A stretch of 64,000 nucleotides of DNA, taken from JBGQOJ01 sp052119585 (lineage in GTDB: Bacteria > Pseudomonadota > Alphaproteobacteria > Rhodobacterales > Rhodobacteraceae). The position numbers and the translations under genes were made by a program. How positions within the stretch are numbered: the first letter of the stretch is position 1; each line of letters opens with the position of its first letter. The notes below the pieces were generated by a model. That model was not told the DNA's origin. It searched no databases and saw only the letters and a list, made by a program, of their open reading frames with translations. The stretch is taken from assembly GCF_052119585.1 (NCBI RefSeq), contig NZ_JBGQOJ010000008.1:1-64000 (forward strand), given 5' to 3'. Below are positions 9,188-17,552 of the stretch, in pieces.

Positions 9188-9335
9188 TGTTGGTCCAATC
9201 GAATGTGATTGGCGCAAAGCCAAGTCTGTTAAATATCCAAGGAAGATATAAACTGGCGAGCCTCAAAAGATAGGTCCATTTTTTGCCGAAAGGGGGACAA
9301 CGCAAGAATCCGGCATTCGCGATCACGGCGGCGGG

Positions 9336-9560
9336 ATGGCCATTCGGCAGCTGTCGCAGGCGGAAGGGATTTCCGAGGCGACGCTGCACAAGTGGCGGGC
9401 TGAGGCGCGCGGCAAAGGGCAGCTTCTGCCCGATTTCGACGCTGGGCCCGAAGGCTGGTCGTCGAGCGACAAGTTCGCGGCGGTGCTGGAAACGGCGGCG
9501 CTCAATGAGGCTGATCTGGGCGAATACGGCCGCAAGCGTGGGCTTTATCTTCGAGAAAAC
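9336..9560 (+). pseudogene. IS3-type transposase OrfA fragment
   Basis: About 75 residues match the helix-turn-helix and following region of IS3-family OrfA proteins: AIRQLSQAEGISEATLHKWR, then GPEGWSSSDKFAAVLETAAL and NEADLGEYGRKRGLYL. Homology stops abruptly near REN and the frame continues into unrelated sequence; the usual start and the OrfB part are missing. It is an insertion scar between the broken exporter gene and the SDR gene. Confidence 0.65.
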
Positions 9561-9680
9561 GACGGCGTAGGGCGGGGACGTATAGGTCAGACAGATAGCT
9601 CCTGTTATCGGATTGAGAAGGTCCGAAGTGCAATCGCAGCATTCTGCAGTCACCGCCATTCTGAATTGCAGTGCGGTAGG

Positions 9681-10493
9681 CTATTCGAGCAGAACGGCAG
9701 GAGCGGGGGCTTGACCATCATACCCACCCCAGACCGATTGGTCGAAATGAATAACTGCGCCAGTCATCATGCCGCTGTCGTCCGACACCATCCAAAGCAC
9801 CGCTTTGGCTACTTCTTCAGGGTCTAGCAGTCGCCCAAACGGTAGACCTGCCTCAGCCTTGGCCTGCCAACGCGGATCACCCGTCTCTGCCATCTGAATC
9901 GCCTTTTCATGGTCCGACAGCATCCATCCGATATCCAGCTGGTTGACCCGCACCCGGTTACGCATCAGAGCAAAGCCTGAATTTCGCGTCAGCGTGGCCA
10001 GCGCGCCCTTGGAGGCGGAATAAGCGGCAAGGAACGGCTGTCCTGCGCGTTCAGAGGTGGAGCCGATGTTCACAATGCGGCCATCGACACCCGCCCGAGC
10101 CATGGATTTTACCGCGTCCTGCATCAGAAAGAACGGCGCACGGACGTTGACGGCAAAGATCTTGTCGAACAGCTCTGGCGGGGTGTTCAAAAGATTGCCA
10201 CGGTCCGTCAGCCCTGCCGCGTTCACCAGAATATCGATGCGACCGAAGTGCGCATCAGCGGTGGCCACAATACATCTGACGTCTGCTATTTCAGCCAGAT
10301 CGGCGGCAATCATCAGCACAGGCACGCCACTGGATTCGGTGATCTGGCGCGCCACTGCCTCGCCTTTGGCCTGATCGCGGCCCACTATGGCGATCCCAGC
10401 GGCACCTGCCTTTGCAAACAGACGCGCAATAGCGGCACCCAAACCCTGTGTGCCGCCGGTAATAACTGCAATTTTTCCGTCAATTCGGTTCAT
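9681..10493 (-). CDS. SDR-family NAD(P)-dependent oxidoreductase
   Basis: A 270-residue cytoplasmic classical short-chain dehydrogenase, which oxidises or reduces an alcohol/ketone with NAD(P). The Rossmann glycine motif TGGTQGLG lies near residues 12-19, NAAG near 91-94, the catalytic Ser in NIGSTSERAG, and YSASKG with the Tyr-Lys pair near 158-162. GRD after the second strand suggests NADP, since it places an Arg there. The start is the ATG three bases after a GTG. The gene follows a phytanoyl-CoA dioxygenase-like gene by 15 bases, so both probably act on one substrate under the divergent LacI-type regulator. Confidence 0.85.
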   Translation of the reverse strand: MNRIDGKIAVITGGTQGLGAAIARLFAKAGAAGIAIVGRDQAKGEAVARQITESSGVPVLMIAADLAEIADVRCIVATADAHFGRIDILVNAAGLTDRGNLLNTPPELFDKIFAVNVRAPFFLMQDAVKSMARAGVDGRIVNIGSTSERAGQPFLAAYSASKGALATLTRNSGFALMRNRVRVNQLDIGWMLSDHEKAIQMAETGDPRWQAKAEAGLPFGRLLDPEEVAKAVLWMVSDDSGMMTGAVIHFDQSVWGGYDGQAPAPAVLLE

Positions 10494-10508
10494 CACAACA
10501 CCCTATGA

Positions 10509-11672
10509 CTAGTTCTTTTGATCAAGCGCGTCCAGCAGGGCAAAGAACTCTGCTTCGCTTTGACCCTGCGCCAAGGCTTCGCGCAGATAGTCGGCCTGCG
10601 TTTTGGGCGCGATTCCCCCGATGGGCGGGTTACTGTCCAGATTGGTTGGGAAGGGATAGCCCTCAGCCACGGCCGCAACCACATTCGCCACGTTCGTATC
10701 CGTCGCCTTCAGCACTGGATAAAGCGCCTTCACCATGCGGGTGCGGTTCACTGTTTCCATCGCACGCCCAAAGGCTGATGATGCCTGCAACAGATTTACC
10801 ATGCGAAACCGGTCCGGTGTATGGTTTGTGCCCGCGCCATGCATCACCGCCGGATTGAAGAACACCACATCGCCCTTGTTCAAGGGTAACTGCACATAGT
10901 TCTCGGAAAAACAGGCCTGAAACTCGGGGCGCGAAAAGGCCAGATAGCCCTCAAAGAACCGCTGCGAGAAGGGCAGCAGCATGGTCGGCCCGGTTTCCAC
11001 CGGCATGTCGCAATGGGCAACCGCCCCCTGAAGCGTCAGCGTTGGCGACACGGCATGAATATGGGCGGGGAATTGCGCCATCCGGTCCGCGGACATGAAA
11101 CCAAGGTGATAATCGCGGTGCGGAACCTGTGCCGCGCCGCCGGGGTTCACCCGGTTGACCTGCGCCGTCATCTGATAGGCTGGCCCAAGCCAGGCTTCTG
11201 ACGCCATGGCGATGCTATTTGCGCTGAAATAGGCGGCAAAGTTGGCCGGATCGGCAAGACAGTGCTTTTCCAGCGAATTCCAGATGCGATCATTCGCGCC
11301 CGGCTTGGCAAAGTGGTCGCCGCCACCTTTGGCGACCTGCTTTTCTGATGCGATGATCTGCTCAAAGACCACGCTCGCACGGTCAATCAGGGCGTGGTCC
11401 GGCACACCCTGACGGATCACGATGATGCCTGCGCCCTGCGCAAAGACATGCGCCCATTCCTCCATCAGGGCCTGGCGGCTGGCCGGATCGGTGGCGGCGG
11501 CATCCACCTGCACCCCGTCATAGATCGGGATGTTGCGCACAATCTCGGCGGCATGCGGGGTGTCGGCGGGGTTGGCCTGCTGGCTGACAATCTGGCGAAA
11601 AGTCTCGAAATCGCCGCTGTCAGCCGTTAGCCAAATTGGTGCGCGCTGTGATTTAGGCGTCTGGATGTTCAT
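10509..11672 (-). CDS. Phytanoyl-CoA dioxygenase (PhyH) family protein
   Basis: A 387-residue protein of the Fe(II)/2-oxoglutarate-dependent PhyH family, which hydroxylates a substrate with O2. The facial-triad candidates are H185 and D187 (VPHRDYHLGF) and a distal histidine in MHGAGTNHTPDRFR near 278-284, followed by the arginine expected to bind 2-oxoglutarate. The N-terminal 90 residues are extra relative to small PhyH enzymes. The start is chosen because GGAGGAGG precedes it; an upstream in-frame start would run into the regulator's promoter. It is first in a two-gene unit with an SDR, as in pathways that hydroxylate a compound and then oxidise the alcohol. The substrate is unknown. Confidence 0.8.
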   Translation of the reverse strand: MNIQTPKSQRAPIWLTADSGDFETFRQIVSQQANPADTPHAAEIVRNIPIYDGVQVDAAATDPASRQALMEEWAHVFAQGAGIIVIRQGVPDHALIDRASVVFEQIIASEKQVAKGGGDHFAKPGANDRIWNSLEKHCLADPANFAAYFSANSIAMASEAWLGPAYQMTAQVNRVNPGGAAQVPHRDYHLGFMSADRMAQFPAHIHAVSPTLTLQGAVAHCDMPVETGPTMLLPFSQRFFEGYLAFSRPEFQACFSENYVQLPLNKGDVVFFNPAVMHGAGTNHTPDRFRMVNLLQASSAFGRAMETVNRTRMVKALYPVLKATDTNVANVVAAVAEGYPFPTNLDSNPPIGGIAPKTQADYLREALAQGQSEAEFFALLDALDQKN

Positions 11673-11688
11673 GGGGGCCTCCTCCGGG

Positions 11689-11709
11689 GTTGGCCTATCA
11701 TTGACCAAC
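11689..11709. promoter_or_regulatory. Candidate LacI-type operator, GTTGG-N11-CCAAC
   Basis: The 90-base gap between the divergent PhyH and LacI-type genes has a 5-bp inverted repeat, GTTGG and CCAAC, eleven bases apart. It sits where a repressor could block the PhyH-SDR promoter. The symmetry is short and the claim rests mainly on position. Confidence 0.3.
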
Positions 11710-11762
11710 AAATGCATGTCCGGATAGTTGCTTTTCACCTCAAAAACACCTCAAGTATCACT

Positions 11763-12779
11763 ATGGCATCCAGATTCACCATCAAGGAAATCGCGCATCA
11801 GGCAGGGCTTAGTCTTGCGACGGTCGACCGGGTTTTGCATGGCCGCGATCATGTGCGGGCGCTGACGCGCGAAAGGGTGCGTGCCGCCGAGCAGGAGCTT
11901 GAACGGCAATATACCACGAGCCAGCTGCGCCAGACGCGGGTCACGATCGACATTGTCATGCAAGCGCCGGACCGGTTTTCCTCGGTTGTCCGCGCCGCAT
12001 TCGAGGCGGAGTTGCCCCTGACGCGCCCTGCAACCTTTCGCGCCAGATTTCATCTGGCAGAAGTCATGGACGAGCCTGAAATCATTGCTCTTTTGCGGGC
12101 CATTGCACGGCGTGGCACCCAAGGCATCGTGCTGAAGGTGCCCGCCACGCCACGGATCGAAGCCTGCCTTGCCGATCTGGTTGCCCGCAAGATCCCGGTC
12201 GTCACCTATGTGACCGATGTCGCCGCCTCCTTGCGCCTGGCTTATGTCGGCATGCAGAACGCCCGCGCCGGGGCAACTGCCGCCTATTTGCTCAGCAGGA
12301 TGGCTCCGCCGGATGCGTCACGCGTGTTGATCACCATGTCGAGCCAAAAGTTCGAAGGCGAAGACGCGCGCCGCACCGGCTTTGCCACCTATCTTGCACA
12401 GAAGAGACCCCATCTGGCGATGACCACCGTTTCTGAGGGATTTGGCGTGAACCGGCCCACGCGGGCGCTGATAGGGCAGGCGCTCGAGGATCATTCCGAT
12501 ATCTCTTGCGTCTATTCGATTGGCGGCGGCAATCTTGCCATCCTTGATGCCTTTGCGGCGGTCGGACGGCCGATCAACGTGTTTGCCGCTCACGACCTTG
12601 ACCGGACCAACACCGACCTGCTGAAGTCAGGACAGGTCAGTTTCGTGATCCATCACAGCTTCCGCCAAGATGCCCGCCGCGTATCACTGCATTTCAGCAA
12701 GCACTACCGGCTGATCGACCTCGATACCCAAATCGAAGACACCGAGATCAGCATCGCATGTCCGATTGTGTTGGCATGA
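11763..12779 (+). CDS. LacI-family transcriptional regulator
   Basis: A 338-residue regulator. The N-terminal helix-turn-helix reads TIKEIAHQAGLSLATVDRVL then HGRDHVRALTRERV. A periplasmic-binding-protein-like effector domain follows, with YVTDVAASLRLAYVGMQNAR and an RTGFATYL segment typical of sugar-binding LacI relatives. The start MASRFTIKEIA lies immediately before the HTH; upstream in-frame codons would overlap the promoter. It diverges from the PhyH-SDR pair and probably controls it. The LacI recognition helix here is ATVDRVL, seen in regulators of myo-inositol and related compounds, but the ligand cannot be assigned. Confidence 0.85.
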   Translation: MASRFTIKEIAHQAGLSLATVDRVLHGRDHVRALTRERVRAAEQELERQYTTSQLRQTRVTIDIVMQAPDRFSSVVRAAFEAELPLTRPATFRARFHLAEVMDEPEIIALLRAIARRGTQGIVLKVPATPRIEACLADLVARKIPVVTYVTDVAASLRLAYVGMQNARAGATAAYLLSRMAPPDASRVLITMSSQKFEGEDARRTGFATYLAQKRPHLAMTTVSEGFGVNRPTRALIGQALEDHSDISCVYSIGGGNLAILDAFAAVGRPINVFAAHDLDRTNTDLLKSGQVSFVIHHSFRQDARRVSLHFSKHYRLIDLDTQIEDTEISIACPIVLA

Positions 12780-12852
12780 CGGCACCCGCGACGGGAGCCG
12801 TGGCAATCAGCGCAAGCGTCGCGCACAAAAGAACGGTTTTGGCCGTTGTCAT
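12748..12852 (-). CDS. Possible 34-residue exported peptide or gene stub
   Basis: A short frame encodes what looks like a complete signal peptide (MTTAKTVLLCATLALIATAP then VAGA) followed by ten residues and a stop. It overlaps the end of the LacI-type gene in the antisense direction. The ribosome site is weak. It may be the 5' stub of an exported protein cut off by rearrangement rather than a working gene. Confidence 0.25.
   Translation of the reverse strand: MTTAKTVLLCATLALIATAPVAGAVMPTQSDMRC
12779..12801 (+). terminator. Possible terminator after the LacI-type gene
   Basis: Starting at the last base of the stop codon, ACGGC and GCCGT enclose a second stem CCCG/CGGG with a three-base loop and one A-A mismatch. 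The hairpin is strong, but no T-run follows, so factor-independent termination is uncertain. Confidence 0.4.
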
Positions 12853-13110
12853 GAGGTCACCCACCTGAACTTCGCTATTTGCTGACTTACGCCAAGTCGT
12901 CGACGGCCTGACGGTAAAGTCGGCTGATTTTGCCCATCGCGCAAGTTTTCTTCGCACCGACCGATGTCCGGGGAGGTGGAGACGCCCAAGTTTGGGCAGA
13001 TAAAGCCGCCGACACCTGCTCGACCCACTACAGCGGTGACACCTTTATCTGCTTTCGCAAGGTCACCAGACGCAGTAGGCATCCCAATCTTTGATGTTTT
13101 GGGAAAAATC

Positions 13111-13656
13111 ATGGCGCAGAATGCCACAATTTATAAAGTTGAACTGTCCGTCTCTGACATGGATCGTCACTATTATGAGACCCATAAACTGACCCTTGCA
13201 AAGCATCCCTCAGAGACGGATGAACGGCTGATGGTGCGCATCGTCGCTTTTGCGCTCAATGCCCATGAGCATCTGGAAATGACAAAGGGCCTTTCAACGG
13301 ATGATGAGCCAGACATTTGGCAAAGAAGCCTAAGCGGCGAACTTGATGTCTGGGTGGCCTTGGGGCTTCCCAGCGAGAAGGTGTTGCGTCAATCCTGTGG
13401 CAAAGCCGATAAGGTGATTGTCTATCCTTATGGCGGCAAGACGGCCGAGATATGGTGGGACAAGATCAAAAACAGCACCACCCGTTTTGAAAATCTTCAA
13501 GTGATAAATTTCTCCGAGACCGACACGGGCGCACTGGCAAAACTGGCAAGCCGCGCGATGAGGCTCCAGGTCAATATTCAGGACGGCGAAGTGATGGTCA
13601 GTGTCGGCGACAGCATCGTTTACGTTACCCCGCTAAAATGGAAAAGTGCTGCGTAA
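13111..13656 (+). CDS. yaeQ: YaeQ family protein
   Basis: A 181-residue cytoplasmic protein of the YaeQ family, which has a PD-(D/E)XK nuclease-like fold; E. coli YaeQ was once linked to suppression of RfaH defects, but its reaction is not established. Family blocks seen are MAQNATIYKVELSVSDMDR, ETDERLMVRIVAFALNAHEH, GELDVWVALGLPSEKVLRQS, and KVIVYPYGGKTAEIWW. The start is chosen at MAQNAT, where GGGA lies six bases upstream and family homology begins; the longer open frame adds 49 residues without homology. Confidence 0.85.
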   Translation: MAQNATIYKVELSVSDMDRHYYETHKLTLAKHPSETDERLMVRIVAFALNAHEHLEMTKGLSTDDEPDIWQRSLSGELDVWVALGLPSEKVLRQSCGKADKVIVYPYGGKTAEIWWDKIKNSTTRFENLQVINFSETDTGALAKLASRAMRLQVNIQDGEVMVSVGDSIVYVTPLKWKSAA

Positions 13657-13662
13657 TTCACG

Positions 13663-13680
13663 GGTGCCCGCTGCGGCACC
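13663..13680 (+). terminator. Short hairpin after yaeQ
   Basis: Six bases after the stop, GGTGCC and GGCACC pair around a six-base loop. No T-run follows, so it is only a possible terminator. Confidence 0.3.
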
Positions 13681-13722
13681 AACCCAAAGACCTCCGCCCA
13701 TGGCGGCACGCCAGTCAACCAG

Positions 13723-14001
13723 ATGAAGCGGGCTAAGATGCAGAAGCGCCGGTTCCCTGGTTATGCTGACTTCCTCGAAGCCATGGCTGACCCGAAACAC
13801 GAAGCCCATGCCGACATGCTGGAATGGTATGGGCGACAGTTCGATCCTGATGAGGCAGCTATCGACCGTAGCGGATGGCCCCATGCCAGGGTAGATTACC
13901 TTCGGTGCCGGGGAGGGGGCATTGGCTTTCAAATAACCATTCGCAATTTCGCTGCCGACGCAGCCAGCAGCGCGCTTGAAATTGAGGCAAGGTACCATTG
14001 A
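13723..14001 (+). pseudogene. 3' remnant of a plasmid pRiA4b ORF-3-like gene
   Basis: Only the end of the family is recognisable: FPGYADFLEAMADPKHEAHA followed by DMLEWYGRQFDPDEA, which matches the C-terminal motif of pRiA4b ORF-3-like (IS1096 TnpR-type) proteins. The long N-terminal part is missing, and the frame then runs on into unrelated residues. It is a scrap of a larger gene. Proteins of this type are often encoded near mobile DNA. Confidence 0.55.
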
Positions 14002-14059
14002 ATGATCGACGGCTTGCTACAGGTCCGTTCTGGGCGACGCTGGATGCAGCAAGGCCATC

Positions 14060-14359
14060 TCAGATTTCCATTTCGAGCAGAACCGACGCAAGACATTTGC
14101 CATGCGCGTCCAGAACCAGAGATCTGGTGACGCCGCCCGTCAAAGCACCTTTGAAAACGAAATTCATCGCGTGGAGCTGTGGAAGTGTGTATCTCGTGAT
14201 GTCTTTTGAAAAAGAAGCGCCAAAATGGGCAGCCACTTTCTCGACAGTGATTTCTCTTTCCAGCTGCGTCCAATCTGCAGGTTCATAGGCGATAATTGAG
14301 ATGTTTGAAGTGTCGCCCTTGTCGCCGGTTCGGCCATGTGCAAGCTCATGCAACTTCAT
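14060..14359 (-). CDS. AtuA-associated small protein (AtuA C-terminal-like domain)
   Basis: A 99-residue protein matching the small ferredoxin-like domain found either fused to AtuA/DUF1446 proteins or as a separate gene beside them. The start MKLHELAHGRTGDKGDTSNI carries the conserved ARTGDKG-like motif. It is the last gene of the TAXI-TRAP-AtuA operon and overlaps the AtuA gene by 14 bases, so the two products probably work as one complex. The biochemical role is not established. Confidence 0.8.
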   Translation of the reverse strand: MKLHELAHGRTGDKGDTSNISIIAYEPADWTQLEREITVEKVAAHFGASFSKDITRYTLPQLHAMNFVFKGALTGGVTRSLVLDAHGKCLASVLLEMEI

Positions 14360-15692
14360 TTTGCGTCTCCATCATCTCAAAGGCTGTCGATATTTCCTGT
14401 ATCGGCATCAAGGTCGAGGCTATTGCAACGATCTCTCGGACGCTCCGGGTGACGCCACCTCCTCCGGCTGGACCGCAAAGGTAGAGGCTTTCCACCTCTT
14501 CGGCCACCAATTCGGCAATGGACGAGGTTTCGCAACGGGCGGCAAATCGCATGCGGACTTCGTGCGGTGCGGCGGTATTACAGCCGGCGGCGCGCAGCAC
14601 GGAATCATAGCCGATCAGGTCGTACCTGCTTTCCAACAGGGGAATCCCGGCGTTCTCAAGCCGCTCCTGCACCAGTGCGGCGGCCAATTGTGCGCGCGCC
14701 ACGCAATTGGTTCCGGCATAACTGATCTGGCCTTCGCCCTTCCAGCCATCCCTATAGCCAACGGAAATCTTCAGATAGCCGCTGGCAGGCTTACCATTTG
14801 CACCTGATACAGCCACCCGATCAGGGCCAATTTCCTGAATGGTGACATTCGAGAAGTCTGCAACAACATCCGGTTGAAAGTATTCCGCAGGATTGTGGAT
14901 TTCGTAGAGCAGTTGCTCGGTGCAGGTGGCCCGCGTTACAAGGCCTCCACTGCCAACGACCTTCGTAATGACAGCGCTTCCGTCCTCGCTGACCTCGGCC
15001 AAGGGAAAACCGATTTGTGCAAGGTTCGGCACGTCCTTGACGCCGGGGTCTGCGAAATAACCGCCCGTGATTTGCGCAGAACATTCCAGCAGGTGCCCGA
15101 CAAGAGTGCCTCTGCCCAGTCGGGTCCAGTCGTCCATCGCCCAGCCAAAGTGATGCACAAGGGGGGCAAGAAATAGCGCTGGATCAGACGCACGCCCGCA
15201 GATCACGACATCTGCCCCTGCATCCAGTGCTGAAACGATCGCCGTGACGCCGATATAGGCATTGGCCGAGACGAGCCTGTCACCAAGGTCAGCCGCCGCC
15301 TTGCCAGTTTCATCCAGGTGGTAGGTTTCTATGCGGTCAAGGACGTCATCGCCCGTGACCGCAGAGATTCTCAGCTGATGCAGCCCCAGCTCGCTGGCAA
15401 TTTTCTGCACCAGCCGCGCTGCGGCCCGCGGGTTTGCGGCCCCCATATTGGTGACAATGCGAGTGCCGTTACGCGCCGTTATAGGCAATACCGCGCGCAT
15501 ACGCCGTTCCAGCAAAGGGTCGTACCCAGCGGCAGGATCCTTCAGTCGGGCCTGCTGTGCCAGCGCGATGGTCCGCTCGGCCAGGCACTCGAAGATCAGA
15601 AAATCCAGCTCTCCCTTTTCCGCCAGTTCGACCGCCGGCGCGATGCGGTCCCCTGAAAACCCGGCCCCGGCCCCAATTCTTAGAACTCTCAT
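14346..15692 (-). CDS. AtuA family protein (DUF1446, acyclic terpene utilisation)
   Basis: A 448-residue cytoplasmic protein of the DUF1446/AtuA family, named after the Pseudomonas acyclic terpene utilisation cluster; its reaction is unknown. Family blocks are RIGAGAGFSGDRIAPAVELA at the N-terminus, TNMGAANPRAAARLV, VSANAYIGVTAIVSALDAGA, and VICGRASDPALFLAPLVHHF. The C-terminal small domain is encoded separately by the next gene. The gene overlaps the TRAP permease stop by four bases, so uptake and this step are translationally linked. The operon has no other known terpene-degradation gene, so the substrate could be a different branched or carboxylated compound. Confidence 0.85.
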   Translation of the reverse strand: MRVLRIGAGAGFSGDRIAPAVELAEKGELDFLIFECLAERTIALAQQARLKDPAAGYDPLLERRMRAVLPITARNGTRIVTNMGAANPRAAARLVQKIASELGLHQLRISAVTGDDVLDRIETYHLDETGKAAADLGDRLVSANAYIGVTAIVSALDAGADVVICGRASDPALFLAPLVHHFGWAMDDWTRLGRGTLVGHLLECSAQITGGYFADPGVKDVPNLAQIGFPLAEVSEDGSAVITKVVGSGGLVTRATCTEQLLYEIHNPAEYFQPDVVADFSNVTIQEIGPDRVAVSGANGKPASGYLKISVGYRDGWKGEGQISYAGTNCVARAQLAAALVQERLENAGIPLLESRYDLIGYDSVLRAAGCNTAAPHEVRMRFAARCETSSIAELVAEEVESLYLCGPAGGGGVTRSVREIVAIASTLMPIQEISTAFEMMETQNEVA

Positions 15693-17548
15693 GCCAATAC
15701 CTTCCGGTTGTTTGCGCCGATCAAGAAAAGGCCAGCAAGTGCCGCGAGCGCGATGAAGGGCGTCACGGGATGTGGCCAGATCGCAACGGCGATGACTCCG
15801 ACCAGAAAGGCGATGTCGATCCGGCGCGATCCGGTCACACGGGTTCCCGTAAGCAGCGCAGGGATTGCTATGACAAGCGCCAGCCCTGCGGCTATTGCCT
15901 CGACTGCGTCGAACCAGCTGCCCTGCAGGGTCATTCCCGGATAGAGTAGAAACAGGAACGGCACGACATAGGTCACAGCGCCAAGGCGTACCGCCTCGCC
16001 TGCGGCAGGCAGCCAGTTGGTTTTGGCAATGCCCGCCCCGACAAAAACCGCAACACAGACCGGCGGTGTGATGACTGAGATCGTGGCGAAGTAGAATACG
16101 AACAGATGCGCCGCCAGCGGGTCAACGCCGACCGCCGTCATCGCCGGGGCCAGCACGGCGGCCACCAGGACATAGGCGGCGGTGGTCGGAAGGCCCATTC
16201 CCATGATCAGACAGACGCCGCCCACGATCAGTGCTACGAAGGCTACGGAATCGCCCGCCATCGTGACGATCAGCGAGGACAGCGTGACGCCGATCCCTGT
16301 GAGGTTGATCATCGAGACCAGTACCTGCGCACCCGCCAGCAGAACGCCGATGATCACCATGCCTTTGCCCGCATCTTCAAGCCCGTCAACGACCTTGGCA
16401 ACCATATCGCGGGGGGATAGCTGTCCTGCCTGTGTCATGACAAAGGCGACCAGTAGCCCGACAACGCCATAGAAGGCAGCAGTCGAGATCGACCTGCCCA
16501 GCCAGATTCCAACGCCAAGGCCCCCCAATGCCGCCAGTATCGGCAGTATGCGGCGTGGCGCAACGATGGTCGCCCACGCCGGCAGGTCCTCTTCAGGCAC
16601 CACCGCAAGGTTGCGGCGCACAGCGACAAAATGCACGGTCATGAACACGGACAAGTAAAACAGCACGGCGGGAATGATGGCGCCAAGGATGATGGTCGAG
16701 TAGGGAATACCCAGTATCTCGGCCATTACAAATGCGGCCGCGCCCATGATCGGCGGGGCAATCTGCCCTCCGGTCGAGGCCACAGCTTCCACCGCTGCAG
16801 CGAAGGGGCGAGGGTATCCCAGCCGGATCATCATCGGGATAGTAAAGTTGCCGGTGGTGGCAACATTGGCCACGGCTGATCCCGAGATCATGCCGAACAG
16901 TCCGCTGGCAATGGTTGCAATCTTGGCCGCGCCGCCCGGCTGGCGACCGCCCAGCCGCATCGCAAGATCCATGAAGGCTTGCCCGCCGCCCGAATGCAGT
17001 AGCAGGGCTCCGAACAGGACAAAGGCTGCTATGACCGTAGCGGCCACTCCGGTGAGCATGCCCCAGATACCAAGATCCCCCAGAAAGATCGTCTCGGTCA
17101 CAAAGGCGCTGTCAAAACCACGGTGATGCAGCGGACCGGGCAGAAGATTGCCAAACAAAGCATAACCGACCCCGATCAGCACGAGGATCGGAAAGACCAC
17201 CCCGACCGTCCGGCGCCCCAGTTCGAGCACGGCAAGCAACAGCCCTGCCGTCAGTGCCTTGTCCAGTGTTGTGGCCCAAGGCAGGGTTGTCATGATCTGA
17301 TCATAGTTCCAGACGACATAGCCGCAGGCCGCAACCGTGATCGTGGTCAGGGCCAGATCAATGACCAACCCGACCGGACGCCAGGATTTCCCGACGCCCA
17401 GAGGGTAGAGCGCAAAACCGAGCGAGGCGACCAGTGCCAGAAAGATCGCCCTCTGGATCAGCCCCTCAAAGGGCCCGGTCGCAGCCGTGTAGAAAACGAA
17501 AGCTCCGACAAGAACAGCCAGCCCTTTTTGAATGCGCTCTGGTTTCAT
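15689..17548 (-). CDS. TRAP transporter permease, fused small and large subunits (TAXI type)
   Basis: A 619-residue inner-membrane protein combining the 4-TM DctQ-like and 12-TM DctM-like subunits of TRAP transporters, which use an ion gradient with a periplasmic binding protein. The first 120 residues hold four hydrophobic helices. The DctM-like part follows, with GSAVANVATTGNFTIPMMIR, VASTGGQIAPPIMGAAAFVM, and GMGLPTTAAYVLVAAVLAP. The start is four bases after the TAXI gene stop; an upstream alternative would overlap that gene. The fused permease together with the upstream binding protein is the standard TAXI arrangement. Confidence 0.9.
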   Translation of the reverse strand: MKPERIQKGLAVLVGAFVFYTAATGPFEGLIQRAIFLALVASLGFALYPLGVGKSWRPVGLVIDLALTTITVAACGYVVWNYDQIMTTLPWATTLDKALTAGLLLAVLELGRRTVGVVFPILVLIGVGYALFGNLLPGPLHHRGFDSAFVTETIFLGDLGIWGMLTGVAATVIAAFVLFGALLLHSGGGQAFMDLAMRLGGRQPGGAAKIATIASGLFGMISGSAVANVATTGNFTIPMMIRLGYPRPFAAAVEAVASTGGQIAPPIMGAAAFVMAEILGIPYSTIILGAIIPAVLFYLSVFMTVHFVAVRRNLAVVPEEDLPAWATIVAPRRILPILAALGGLGVGIWLGRSISTAAFYGVVGLLVAFVMTQAGQLSPRDMVAKVVDGLEDAGKGMVIIGVLLAGAQVLVSMINLTGIGVTLSSLIVTMAGDSVAFVALIVGGVCLIMGMGLPTTAAYVLVAAVLAPAMTAVGVDPLAAHLFVFYFATISVITPPVCVAVFVGAGIAKTNWLPAAGEAVRLGAVTYVVPFLFLLYPGMTLQGSWFDAVEAIAAGLALVIAIPALLTGTRVTGSRRIDIAFLVGVIAVAIWPHPVTPFIALAALAGLFLIGANNRKVLA

Positions 17549-17552
17549 TGGA

